Assembly (NCBI GenBank): GCA_031258505.1 | Contig: JAIRMT010000134.1 | Coordinates: forward strand, 1-6,901 | DNA from: Treponema sp. | GTDB taxonomy: Bacteria; Spirochaetota; Spirochaetia; Treponematales; Breznakiellaceae | Direction: 5' to 3' | Length of the DNA stretch: 6,901 nucleotides | Shown: positions 1 to 6,363 of the stretch, piece after piece | Layout of the letters: each line of letters opens with the position of its first letter | Numbering within the stretch: position 1 is the stretch's first letter | The notes under the pieces: generated by a model | What the model was told of the DNA's origin: nothing | What the model saw: the letters and a program-made list of their open reading frames with translations, nothing else | The model's database searches: none | Program-made: the position numbers and the translations under genes

Positions 1-105
1 CGCATATCACGTCAATATCTGCGCATATATCAGTAGTATTGACGCATATATCAGTAGTATTGACGCATATCACGTCAATATCTGCGCATATATTAGTAGT
101 ATCTG
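1..105. repeat. Tandem array of 21-bp units, two alternating types
   Basis: Five consecutive 21-bp units start at 1, 22, 43, 64 and 85, each beginning CGCATAT. Units 1 and 4 are identical (type A, with core CACGTCAATATCTG). Units 2 and 3 are identical (type B, with core ATCAGTAGTATTGA). Unit 5 is a B-like hybrid ending in the A-type CTG. A sixth copy decays after CGCATA at 106-111. The order is A-B-B-A-B'. Where B meets A, TATTGACG (58-65) and CGTCAATA (73-80) form a perfect 8-bp inverted repeat around a 7-base loop. The 21-bp period is two helical turns and also seven codons, but the forward frame starting at base 1 hits a stop in unit 2. The array is cut by the window start, so its real length is unknown. 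The function is unknown; iteron-like protein-binding sites or an intergenic satellite are both possible. Confidence 0.9.
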
Positions 106-186
106 CGCATAACCTACAGTTAGAAAAGTATTATAACCTCATGTCTAAAGCGCTGTGCGGCGCTGTTTGGGTGTCTGGCACTAAAG

Positions 187-219
187 CAGGGCAAACTTAA
201 ACTTTGAATTACTGCCCTG
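187..219. other. 7-bp inverted repeat, possible end of an upstream transcript
   Basis: CAGGGCA (187-193) is perfectly complementary to TGCCCTG (213-219) across a 19-base AT-rich loop. No T-run follows on the plus strand, so it is a poor intrinsic terminator. It lies just upstream of the promoter for the gene at 321. The rest of 106-231 shows nothing else that I can support as a gene. Confidence 0.3.
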
Positions 220-231
220 GACTGCGAAGTA

Positions 232-259
232 TTGACATAAAACAATAGCTATGTATAAT
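232..259 (+). promoter_or_regulatory. Sigma70-type promoter for the gene at 321
   Basis: TTGACA (232-237) and TATAAT (254-259) are exact consensus -35 and -10 boxes separated by 16 bases. Transcription would start near 266, leaving a leader of about 55 bases before the ATG at 321. Both boxes match perfectly, so strong constitutive expression is expected, although the spacer is one base below the optimum. Confidence 0.8.
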
Positions 260-309
260 CAAATGAATCCAAAATTTCAGCTTTGGGGAAACTTACTTTA
301 AATTTAAGT

Positions 310-314
310 GGAGG
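310..314 (+). promoter_or_regulatory. Ribosome binding site for the gene at 321
   Basis: GGAGG is followed by six bases and then ATG. It is near ideal and fixes the start codon at 321. Confidence 0.85.
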
Positions 315-320
315 TATACA

Positions 321-716
321 ATGCAGGAAGTATACGATTTTCTGAAAAAGTGCGGGGCCTATTATCTGGCTACAGTGGACGGCGAAAAGCCCCGGATACG
401 GCCATTTGGAACAGTGGATATCTTTGAAGATAAACTCTACTTTCAGACGGGAAAGATAAAAAACGTCTCAAAGCAGATAGCGCTCAATCCAAATGTGGAA
501 CTCTGCGCCATGTCCGCCGATGGCGTCTGGATTCGGGTGGGAGCGACGGCAGTGGAAGACAGCCGGGTCGAGGCAAAGCAACACATGCTGGACGCGCACC
601 CTTTGCTAAAAGACAGGTATTCCGCTGACGACGATAATACCCAGGTGTTTTACCTTAAAAATGCCACTGCGACGATCTATTGTTTTACCACCGAACCTAA
701 AGAGATAAAATTCTAG
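321..716 (+). CDS. Pyridoxamine 5'-phosphate oxidase-family flavin-binding protein
   Basis: This 131-residue cytosolic protein matches the small single-domain FMN-binding split-barrel group related to pyridoxamine 5'-phosphate oxidase. Visible signatures are the N-terminal helix and first strand (YLATVDGEKPRIRPFGTVDI, residues 15-34), the KLYFQTGKIKNVSKQI stretch (about 38-53) that in the family contacts the flavin phosphate, NPNVELCAM (57-65), and a C-terminal ATATIYCFTTEPKEIKF strand. There is no signal peptide or membrane segment. The length is normal for the group and the reading frame is intact. Such proteins are often found in anaerobes; the substrate is generally unknown, and true PNP oxidase is much longer (over 200 residues), so pdxH should not be assigned. 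It appears monocistronic, with its own promoter and ribosome binding site and only gene debris downstream. Family call is confident; reaction is not. Confidence 0.9.
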   Translation: MQEVYDFLKKCGAYYLATVDGEKPRIRPFGTVDIFEDKLYFQTGKIKNVSKQIALNPNVELCAMSADGVWIRVGATAVEDSRVEAKQHMLDAHPLLKDRYSADDDNTQVFYLKNATATIYCFTTEPKEIKF

Positions 717-754
717 GATTTTGCGGGCTTTCCGAAAAGCAGGTGTTTAGCCAA

Positions 755-788
755 GCATTTCCTACAAACAACTGCTTGCGGGAAATGC
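755..788 (+). terminator. Candidate hairpin after the flavoprotein gene
   Basis: GCATTTCC (755-762) pairs perfectly with GGAAATGC (781-788) over an 18-base loop, about 40 bases beyond the stop codon. No T-tract follows, so termination would be weak or factor-dependent. A smaller GCTTT/AAAGC stem lies nearer the stop (about 728-740). Confidence 0.3.
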
Positions 789-797
789 GCAATGAAA

Positions 798-826
798 TTA
801 GCGGCGGATAAGCCATACGCCGCTAA
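798..826 (-). terminator. Probable intrinsic terminator of the decayed minus-strand gene
   Basis: TTAGCGGCG (798-806) and CGCCGCTAA (818-826) form a perfect 9-bp GC-rich stem with an 11-base loop. Read on the minus strand it starts four bases after the stop codon of the remnant at 830 and is followed by TTTC. Position and GC content fit a terminator; the short T-run makes it moderate. Confidence 0.5.
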
Positions 827-829
827 ACC

Positions 830-1090
830 CTATCCAATAATCGCTTCCTCAATCGGCGGCCATGAGCCAGCGCCGCCTGTACTGTTCTCGTAACAAACCG
901 CGTAATAAACGGTCTTGCCCTTATCCGCTTCCGTGTGGGTTACTGTATAGATTGGTTTCAGGGTGAACTTCGACTTCGGCAAGTCCTCGCCGGAAGCGGG
1001 CCTCTCGCCACCGACCTGCCAGGTATAGCGCACCCCGTGAATACCCACCGGCTGGCGGTCTTGCTGTTCTCCGAGTTCAGCGCCCGTATC
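830..1090 (-). pseudogene. 3' remnant of a spirochaete-type surface or hypothetical protein, C-terminal domain
   Basis: An open segment of 86 codons on the minus strand ends in TAG (830-832) and reads DTGAELGEQQDRQPVGIHGV, then YTWQVGGERPASGEDLPKSK, then KGKTVYYAVCYENSTGGAG and a final PPIEEAIIG. This strongly resembles the C-terminal domain I associate with many Treponema hypothetical proteins, where GVHGAEIRW, RGKTVYxxxRWEN, GPWSEI and a terminal AIIP are conserved. The frame is closed upstream by a TAA at 1091-1093 and has no credible ATG or ribosome binding site. In another frame, immediately upstream (about 1080-1120), NRFEHKIR could be the preceding part, so a frameshift near 1085-1092 probably broke the gene. 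The N-terminal bulk is missing or unrecognisable. It probably makes no product. The family name is from memory of sequence style and function is unknown. Confidence 0.6.
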
Positions 1091-1261
1091 TTATGCTCAA
1101 AGCGGTTACGGGTATTTTCTGGTCTACACCCTTTTACGCTCCGTATCAAGTGGAATCGCTCAAAAAAATTTTGGGACATCACCCGAACCATGGGTGATGA
1201 CACCGGAGCTTCTTTAACCCTGACAAACGGCTTATTGAGTGGGCGCTCATTGATGGTTTGC

Positions 1262-1632
1262 TACGATACGGTGCTTATGCCGGATATTGTCGTGGTCTGC
1301 GACCGTTCAAAAATCAAAAAACAAAGTTGTATTGGAGCGCCTGATCTTGTTATTGGGATACTTTCACCTTCCACCTCGTGGAAGAATATGGGGGATAAAC
1401 TCAAGCTGTATAAGAGAGCTGGTGTTCGGGAGTGCCGGATTGTAGACCCAGACATGAAATCGTGCAGGTATATCTGCACGAAAGTGATTACGAGCCATGT
1501 CTGTACCGCGAGGCAGTTTCGGTGGGCATACTGCCGGGCTGTGTCATTGATATGCAGGCAATTTGGGAAGCGATGGATATTGAAGATGACGGTAAAAAAC
1601 TGTCCAGCTCCGAGAAGTGCAGTACGGGTTGA
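1262..1632 (+). pseudogene. Uma2-family (DUF820, PD-(D/E)XK-like) nuclease pseudogene
   Basis: Two overlapping frames together give most of the C-terminal half of a Uma2 protein. From 1262 the first frame reads MPDIVVVCDRSKIKKQSCIG (start 1277), then GAPDLVIGILSPSTSWKNMG, DKLKLYKRAGVREC and IVDPDMK. At about 1459 the homology moves to the frame one base back, reading IVQVYLHESDYEPCLYREAV and SVGILPGCVIDMQAIWEAMD, ending at TGA 1630-1632. That is the signature of a one-base deletion near 1459-1460. The family normally has about 190 residues with an N-terminal ELIDG block and a middle section; here only a faint KRLIEWALIDG (about 1219-1251, a different frame) precedes, so the middle seems deleted. 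Residues PD of the PDIVVV motif and the E/Q-like position in VIGILSPS are as expected except that the usual VIEILSPS glutamate is glycine, which in PD-(D/E)XK folds would hit the active site. No start codon or ribosome binding site is visible. Not functional. Confidence 0.8.
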
Positions 1633-1699
1633 GTATTGACGAAGTATCCCACTGGACATCCAAAAACCATGTGTCATATCTCATGTACGAAGGACAAAT

Positions 1700-1735
1700 C
1701 TTGTTGCGTGGAGTACACTCGCTCCACGCAACAAG
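1700..1735 (-). terminator. Perfect 14-bp hairpin terminating the oxidoreductase gene
   Basis: Bases 1700-1713 (CTTGTTGCGTGGAG) are exactly complementary to 1722-1735, with an 8-base loop. Read on the minus strand, the stem begins three bases after the nifJ stop codon. The following bases (ATTTGTCC) make only a weak T-run, so termination may rely on stem strength. The symmetric stem could also end plus-strand read-through from the Uma2 remnant. Confidence 0.7.
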
Positions 1736-1738
1736 TTA

Positions 1739-4700
1739 TTAGAATGGCCGGTCTGCCAGGTACTTGTATTCCTTGTAAACACGGTCGAGGTTGGCTTTCG
1801 CTTTGGCAAGCAAGGCGTCGGCGCGGTCAGGAGACGCGGCTTTCAGGCTCTTGAAGCGGACTTCCTTGTACATGAAGTCTTCAAGGCTCGTAGACGGTTC
1901 CCTGGAGTCAAGCTGGAAGGGGTTCTTGCCCTGGTCTTTGAGACGCGGGTCATAACGGAAAAGAGGCCAGAGGCCGCAGCTTACCACTGCTTTCTGCTGC
2001 TCAAGGCCGGTCATCATGTTGATGCCGTGGTTGATGCAGTGGGAGTAGGCAATGATGATCGACGCGCCCGGATAGGACTCGGCTTCGCGGAAGGCTTTGA
2101 TGGTTTGCGCCATGTTCGCGCCCATTGAGATTTTGGCGACATAGACATAGCCATAGCTCATGGCCATTGCGCCGAGGTCTTTCTTCGTAATGTCTTTACC
2201 TGCTGCCGCGAACTTCGCAATGGCGCCTACGGGCGTGGCCTTGGACATCTGACCGCCGGTGTTGGAGTACACTTCGGTGTCCATACAAAGAACGTTCACG
2301 TTGCGGTTGGAGGCGAGTACGTGGTCGAGACCGCCGTAGCCAATGTCATAGCCCCAGCCGTCGCCGCCAAGTATCCACACTGAGCGTTTGATGAAGTGGT
2401 CGGCAATGGAGAGGAGCATCTTTGCTGTGGGGTTGCTGTCGCTCTTGAGCGCGGCTTTGAGGGCGTCAACGTTGTTGCGCTGTTCCTCAATTTCAGTGTT
2501 GTTGGTCTGCGGATTGCCAAGAATCTTGTCCAGAAGCTCGGTTTGTATGCCTTCGTCTTTTGCTTTGATCGCAAGTTCGCGGGCGTGTTCAGCGAGTTTG
2601 TCGCTGGTGAGACGCATACCAAGACCAAACTCAGCGGCATCCTCAAAGAGACTGTTCGACCAGACCGGGCCGCGTCCATCAGCGCGCTGCGCGTAGGGCG
2701 TGGTGGGCAGGTTGCCTCCGTATATTGAGGAGCAGCCAGTGGCATTGGCGATAACCGCACGATCACCGAAGAGCTGGGAGAGAATCTTAACATAGGGCGT
2801 TTCACCGCAGCCGCCGCACGCGCCGGAGAACTCAAACAGAGGCCGCTTGAAGGCCAGGCCTTTCGGCGTGGAGAGCGTCGCTTCCGCAACAGGCGTTTCC
2901 GGGAGGCTCTGGAAGTAGTCCCAGTTTGCCACTTCCTGCGCATGATACGCGGGATCGTCAGCGTAGGATTTCCATGAGAGCGCCCTCTTCGTGGGGTCTG
3001 CTTTAGACTTGGCCGGGCAGGTGTTGATGCATACGCCACATTCCATACAGTCTTCGGCTGCAATCTGGAGCGTTACCTTCTTGCCAGCTTCGGCTTTGGG
3101 CTTAATCTCAGCGGTCTTGAAACCAGCGGGCGCAGCGCTAACCTCGGCGTCGGTAAGGTGCTTCATGCGGATACAGGCGTGCGAACATACGACTGAACAC
3201 TGGCCGCACTGAATACAAAGCGAAGGGTCCCATGTGGGAACTCGTTCCGCAACTGCACGTTTTTCATACTGCGTGGTAGCAGTGGGGAAGGTGCCATCTT
3301 CAGGAATCTTAGAGACAGGAAGTTTGTCGCCTTCCTGTATGGACATGAGTCCGAGGGTCTCTTTGATCCACGGGTCTTTGGCAGTGGCAAACGGGGTTTT
3401 CATGTGGAGCTTGCCGTTGGCCTGCGCTGGGTACTTCACTTCCTCAACGGACTCCAAGGCTTTATCCACAGTGTTATAGTTCTTCTGAACGATATCGTCG
3501 CCTTTCTTGCCGTAGCTCTTCTTGATGAACTTCTTCATGTACTCGACGGCTTCGGTTTCGGGCAGTACACCGGAAATCTTGAAGTAGGCGGCCTGCATGA
3601 CCGTGTTGATGCGGTTGCCCATGCCGGTAGCGCGGGCGATCTCAGCTGCGTTGATTACATAGAACTTGAGTTTCTTGTCGATGATACGCTTCTGCGCCTC
3701 AACCGGAATTTCTTCCCAGACTTCAGCCGCGCTGAACGGGCTATTTAATAGGAAGGTTCCGCCGTCTTTGGCGTTGGCCAGCATATCAAAAGTTTCCATA
3801 TAAGAGAACTTGTGGCAGGCGAGGAAGTCAGCTTTGGTGATGAGGTAGGGGCGACGAATCGCCTGCTTGCCAAAACGAAGGTGTGATACGGTAAAGCCGC
3901 CGGACTTCTTGGAGTCGTAGGAGAAGTAAGCCTGGGCGTTGAGTTCAGGCTTTGCGTCCCCGATGATCTTGATCGAGTTTTTGTTTGCGCCAACCGTACC
4001 ATCTGAACCGAGGCCGTAGAACATGGCTTCGTTCATGCCCTCTTCGGCAAGCACGAAGTTTTCGTCATACGACAGGCTACTGCCCATCACGTCGTCGGTG
4101 ATGCCGACCACGAAGTTAGCAACTTTCTTGTCGGAAAGGTTGTCAAAGACAGACCGTACCATTGCAGGGGTAAACTCTTTCGAGCCTAAGCCGTAGCGCC
4201 CGCCAAGCACGAGCGGAAACTGAGTCCACGGCGCTTTACCGGACTGGGCAATCACGCCGAGCGCGGAAACCACGTCTTCATAGAGCGGTTCGCCGAGCGA
4301 ACCCGGCTCTTTGGTGCGGTCAAGTACGGCAATCGCCTTCACGGTTGCGGGAAGCGCTGACACAAAGAGCGTTGCGTCAAAGGGGCGGTAGAGGCGCACT
4401 TTGAGCAAGCCGACTTTTTCGCCTTGGGCGTTGAGGTATTCAACGGTTTCTTCGCAGGTATCAGCGGCGGAACCCATAATGATGATCACTTTCTCCGCAT
4501 CAGCGGGGCCAAAGTAATCATAGAGCTTGTACTGCCGGCCAGTGAGTGCGGCGAACTTATCCATCTCTTCCTGCACGATCTTGGCGGTTGCCGCGTAATA
4601 CTTGTTGACGCCTTCACGTCCCTGGAAGTACACGTCGGGGTTCTGCGCTGTGCCGCGAATTGCGGGCTTTTCAGGGGTAAGCCCGCGTGTACGATGCGCC

Positions 4701-5305
4701 CGCACGAGATCGTCGTCGATCATCTTCCCCATGACTTCATAGGAAATCTCCTCGACCTTCTGTAGTTCGTGGCTTGTACGGAACCCGTCGAAGAAGTGAA
4801 GGAAGGGGACGCGGCTCCTAAGCGTTGCGGCATGGGCGATGAGCGCTGTATCCATGACTTCCTGCACGTTATTGGATGCCAGCATAGCGAAGCCGGTTTG
4901 ACGGCACGCCATTACGTCCTGATGATCGCCGAAGATCGAGAGCGAGCTAGTTGCAAGCGCCCTCGCCGCGATGTGAAATACGGTGGGGGTCAACTCGCCG
5001 GCGATCTTGTACATATTCGGGATCATCAGGAGTAGCCCCTGCGAGGCGGTGAAGGTCGTAGAGAGCGCCCCTGTGGTTAAAGCGCCATGCACCGCACCTG
5101 CGGCTCCGGCTTCCGACTGCATTTCAACAACCTGTGGGATAGTTCCCCACAGGTTTTTCCGGCCCTGGGCAGAAAACTCGTCCGAGACTTCTCCCATTGG
5201 GCTTGACGGTGTAATCGGGTAAATTGCGATTACTTCACTCACCGCGTGCGCCACATAAGCGGCGGCGGTGTTGCCGTCAATCATAACCATGTTTTTATCA
5301 GCCAT
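1739..5305 (-). CDS. nifJ: Pyruvate:ferredoxin (flavodoxin) oxidoreductase, single-chain
   Basis: The 1188-residue cytosolic enzyme catalyses CoA-dependent oxidative decarboxylation of pyruvate to acetyl-CoA and CO2, reducing ferredoxin or flavodoxin. All domains are fused in the homodimeric-type order. Domain I carries YPITPSSP (T32), E65 and R115 in HIAARALATS, the expected pyruvate-site residues. Domain II (about 260-410) and the gamma domain (GSDGTVGANKNSIKII, 433-448) follow. The two-cluster ferredoxin domain has C697, C700, C703, C707 and C753, C756, C759, C763. The TPP domain has C830, C833, C858 and C1090 for the proximal 4Fe-4S cluster and GDGWGYDIG (981-989) with N1015 in DTEVYSNTGGQ for Mg-TPP. 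Length is typical (about 1170-1230). An in-frame ATG at 5317 exists, but GAGG inside that stretch sits six bases before the ATG at 5305, so 5305 is preferred. It is transcribed alone, away from the tRNA gene, and seems intact and central to fermentation or acetogenesis. Confidence 0.97.
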   Translation of the reverse strand: MADKNMVMIDGNTAAAYVAHAVSEVIAIYPITPSSPMGEVSDEFSAQGRKNLWGTIPQVVEMQSEAGAAGAVHGALTTGALSTTFTASQGLLLMIPNMYKIAGELTPTVFHIAARALATSSLSIFGDHQDVMACRQTGFAMLASNNVQEVMDTALIAHAATLRSRVPFLHFFDGFRTSHELQKVEEISYEVMGKMIDDDLVRAHRTRGLTPEKPAIRGTAQNPDVYFQGREGVNKYYAATAKIVQEEMDKFAALTGRQYKLYDYFGPADAEKVIIIMGSAADTCEETVEYLNAQGEKVGLLKVRLYRPFDATLFVSALPATVKAIAVLDRTKEPGSLGEPLYEDVVSALGVIAQSGKAPWTQFPLVLGGRYGLGSKEFTPAMVRSVFDNLSDKKVANFVVGITDDVMGSSLSYDENFVLAEEGMNEAMFYGLGSDGTVGANKNSIKIIGDAKPELNAQAYFSYDSKKSGGFTVSHLRFGKQAIRRPYLITKADFLACHKFSYMETFDMLANAKDGGTFLLNSPFSAAEVWEEIPVEAQKRIIDKKLKFYVINAAEIARATGMGNRINTVMQAAYFKISGVLPETEAVEYMKKFIKKSYGKKGDDIVQKNYNTVDKALESVEEVKYPAQANGKLHMKTPFATAKDPWIKETLGLMSIQEGDKLPVSKIPEDGTFPTATTQYEKRAVAERVPTWDPSLCIQCGQCSVVCSHACIRMKHLTDAEVSAAPAGFKTAEIKPKAEAGKKVTLQIAAEDCMECGVCINTCPAKSKADPTKRALSWKSYADDPAYHAQEVANWDYFQSLPETPVAEATLSTPKGLAFKRPLFEFSGACGGCGETPYVKILSQLFGDRAVIANATGCSSIYGGNLPTTPYAQRADGRGPVWSNSLFEDAAEFGLGMRLTSDKLAEHARELAIKAKDEGIQTELLDKILGNPQTNNTEIEEQRNNVDALKAALKSDSNPTAKMLLSIADHFIKRSVWILGGDGWGYDIGYGGLDHVLASNRNVNVLCMDTEVYSNTGGQMSKATPVGAIAKFAAAGKDITKKDLGAMAMSYGYVYVAKISMGANMAQTIKAFREAESYPGASIIIAYSHCINHGINMMTGLEQQKAVVSCGLWPLFRYDPRLKDQGKNPFQLDSREPSTSLEDFMYKEVRFKSLKAASPDRADALLAKAKANLDRVYKEYKYLADRPF

Positions 5306-5335
5306 TATTTTCCTCATTTGATATGGAATGTTTTT

Positions 5336-5364
5336 ATATTAGAGGAAAGATTCGTTTTGTACAA
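5336..5364 (-). promoter_or_regulatory. Promoter of the oxidoreductase gene
   Basis: On the minus strand, TTGTAC (5359-5364) and TAATAT (5336-5341) are separated by exactly 17 bases. Transcription would start near 5329, giving a short leader of about 24 bases to the ATG at 5305. The -35 matches four of six consensus positions, weaker than the two plus-strand promoters in the window. Confidence 0.55.
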
Positions 5365-5407
5365 GTTCTTGATGCAATAATTTTTCGCTGCTCATGACAA
5401 AATAGCC

Positions 5408-5436
5408 TTGACAAAATTTTTTCAGTCCGATATAGT
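5408..5436 (+). promoter_or_regulatory. Strong sigma70-type promoter of the tRNA gene
   Basis: TTGACA (5408-5413) and TATAGT (5431-5436) are 17 bases apart, a near-perfect promoter as expected for a stable RNA. The predicted start near 5443 leaves only about five bases of 5' leader before the mature tRNA. Confidence 0.8.
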
Positions 5437-5447
5437 GATGAACATCA

Positions 5448-5518
5448 GCGGACGTTGTATAACGGTATTACTCAAGCTTCCCAAGCTTGTAACGCGGGTT
5501 CGACTCCCGTCGTCCGCT
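5448..5518 (+). tRNA. tRNA-Gly (anticodon CCC)
   Basis: A 71-base cloverleaf is complete. The acceptor stem is GCGGACG (5448-5454) with CGTCCGC (5511-5517) and discriminator T (5518). The anticodon stem CAAGC/GCTTG (5473-5477 and 5485-5489) closes the loop TTCCCAA, placing CCC at 5480-5482. The T-stem GCGGG/CCCGT (5494-5498 and 5506-5510, with one G-U pair) closes the TTCGACT loop. The 3' CCA is not encoded and would be added by the CCA transferase. It reads GGG glycine codons and is transcribed alone, divergently from the oxidoreductase gene. The broken integrase 112 bases downstream suggests that this tRNA was once a target for an integrating element, but I see no second copy of its 3' end in the window. 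Confidence 0.95.
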
Positions 5519-5520
5519 TG

Positions 5521-5555
5521 AGTGTAAATTATTGATTATAATGATTTGCACTTTT
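5521..5555 (+). terminator. Candidate terminator of tRNA-Gly
   Basis: AGTGTAAAT (5521-5529) pairs with ATTTGCACT (5544-5552), nine pairs including one G-U, around a 14-base AT-rich loop, followed by TTT. It starts three bases after the tRNA. The stem is AT-rich, so strength is modest. Confidence 0.45.
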
Positions 5556-5591
5556 GCTTCTGTTCTTTCATTTTTAAAAAGATACGGTAGC

Positions 5592-5608
5592 GTGTACTTA
5601 TCGTACAC
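5592..5608. promoter_or_regulatory. Short perfect dyad upstream of the integrase
   Basis: GTGTAC (5592-5597) and GTACAC (5603-5608) form a perfect dyad with a 5-base centre, followed by the T-rich TTTCTTTTT. It lies 22 bases before the integrase ATG. It can be read either as a second terminator for the tRNA transcript or as an operator/leader element of the integrase gene; the sequence does not decide. Confidence 0.35.
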
Positions 5609-5630
5609 TTTCTTTTTATGGAGAGATGCC

Positions 5631-6271
5631 ATGTCTAAACCTAAACAGCCGTTTGCCATACAACGGCGCAAAGACTGAAAGTCTTTCATTCTGACCCTCA
5701 ACCCCACTTGCGGGCTTCCTGCGACGGTATGCCAATCGTGGTACCGGAAGAGTTTCCAGAACCTCCCGCCAGAACTTGCTAACTTCCGAAGTCCCAGAAT
5801 GATGTCTGCCGCTAGAGTAGCAGTACAGGCGCTTATCCAGTACCTAATGGATCAAGTCAAAGGGGTTTCCGCCCCAGTTGCTGCTCCGGTAGCCCTAGGG
5901 CGGAAACCCGATACCAGTCCTACCGTCCAAGAATGGCTTGAGCGGTTCATCACGCTGGATAACAACCCCCGAAGTGCCCGAATCATGGGGGAGGGCGCAC
6001 CATACTCGGTTAATACCATTGGTTTATACAGTGGTAAATATAACCGCTACATCAAAGACGATCCTCTGCTGACGCTCACTATGGCACAGGTTGACTATGA
6101 CGTTATTCTAAACTTCATGGGCCGACTGGGACTTAAAGAAAGCGAACTCTCTCATGGTGGCGGCACTATATGTCGGTCGAGTACCTGGTAACGGACGTAG
6201 AGCCAGACACCAGCCGCAAGTACCTTGCCCACTTTGAGGCAATCAAAGACCTGGTAAACAAGCCGCTGTAA
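5631..6271 (+). pseudogene. Tyrosine recombinase (phage/ICE-type integrase) pseudogene
   Basis: The start at 5631 (MSKPKQPFAIQRRKD) is supported by GGAGAG at 5620-5625, five bases upstream. An in-frame TGA at 5676-5678 then interrupts it, and the same frame continues open to 6191 with KSFILTLNPTCGLPATVCQS and later the core-binding segment SPTVQEWLERFITLDNNPRS (about 5919-5978) and YSVNTIGLYSGKYNRYIKDD. The start MSKPKxPFxIQRRxD-KSF recalls integrases of termite-gut treponemes, in which the stop position would be serine (TCA to TGA). After SELSHGGGT (about 6166) the homology ends. A second frame reads HYMSVEYLVTDVEPDTSRKY (from 6164) and ends at TAA 6269-6271; HY at its start could be the end of the catalytic HxxxxxHY region with the active-site tyrosine. 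If so, the whole catalytic domain except its tail has been deleted, since 200 or more residues are missing. It is not functional. The position beside tRNA-Gly fits a degraded integrative element. Confidence 0.75.
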
Positions 6272-6352
6272 GCTCCCTATTAGGCCAGGGCATCGGCGTT
6301 TACTTTTTCGTTAGCAGGAAAAACTGATATACTAAACCATCAAGATTCCTTG

Positions 6353-6359
6353 GGAGGGG
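6353..6359 (+). promoter_or_regulatory. Ribosome binding site of the transposase
   Basis: GGGAGGGG lies four bases before the ATG at 6364 and sets that start. A TATACT (6328-6333) upstream could be a -10 box, but no good -35 is placed at the right distance. Confidence 0.6.
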
Positions 6360-6363
6360 AACG

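Noticed and set aside
1..105. CRISPR array
   Set aside because: The units are contiguous 21-bp tandem copies without unique spacers, and no cas genes are present.
141..200. 19-codon open frame (MSKALCGAVW...) before the flavoprotein gene
   Set aside because: No ribosome binding site, very short, no family features; the real promoter for the next gene lies after it.
935..1639. Single 234-residue plus-strand gene
   Set aside because: Only the segment from about 1262 to 1459 matches a family (Uma2). The first part is antisense to the decayed minus-strand domain and the last part is in the wrong frame after a base loss.
1604..1738. Continuation of the Uma2 remnant in a third frame (VQYGLSIDEVSHWTSKNHVS)
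   Set aside because: I could not tie this peptide to any family, and the Uma2 homology ends naturally near WEAMD before it.
2296..3063. 255-residue minus-strand open frame inside the oxidoreductase gene
   Set aside because: It overlaps nifJ in an alternative frame of the same strand, is rich in Arg, Pro, Ser and Thr with no domain signature, and nifJ is unambiguous.
4424..4765. 113-residue plus-strand open frame and several similar ones opposite nifJ
   Set aside because: Antisense shadows of a conserved gene with codon bias; no ribosome binding sites or recognisable motifs.
5468..5707. 79-residue minus-strand frame with ESNPRYKLGKLE near its end
   Set aside because: The conserved-looking end is the antisense of the tRNA-Gly, a well-known false protein signature; the rest is AT-rich intergenic and the integrase 5' region.
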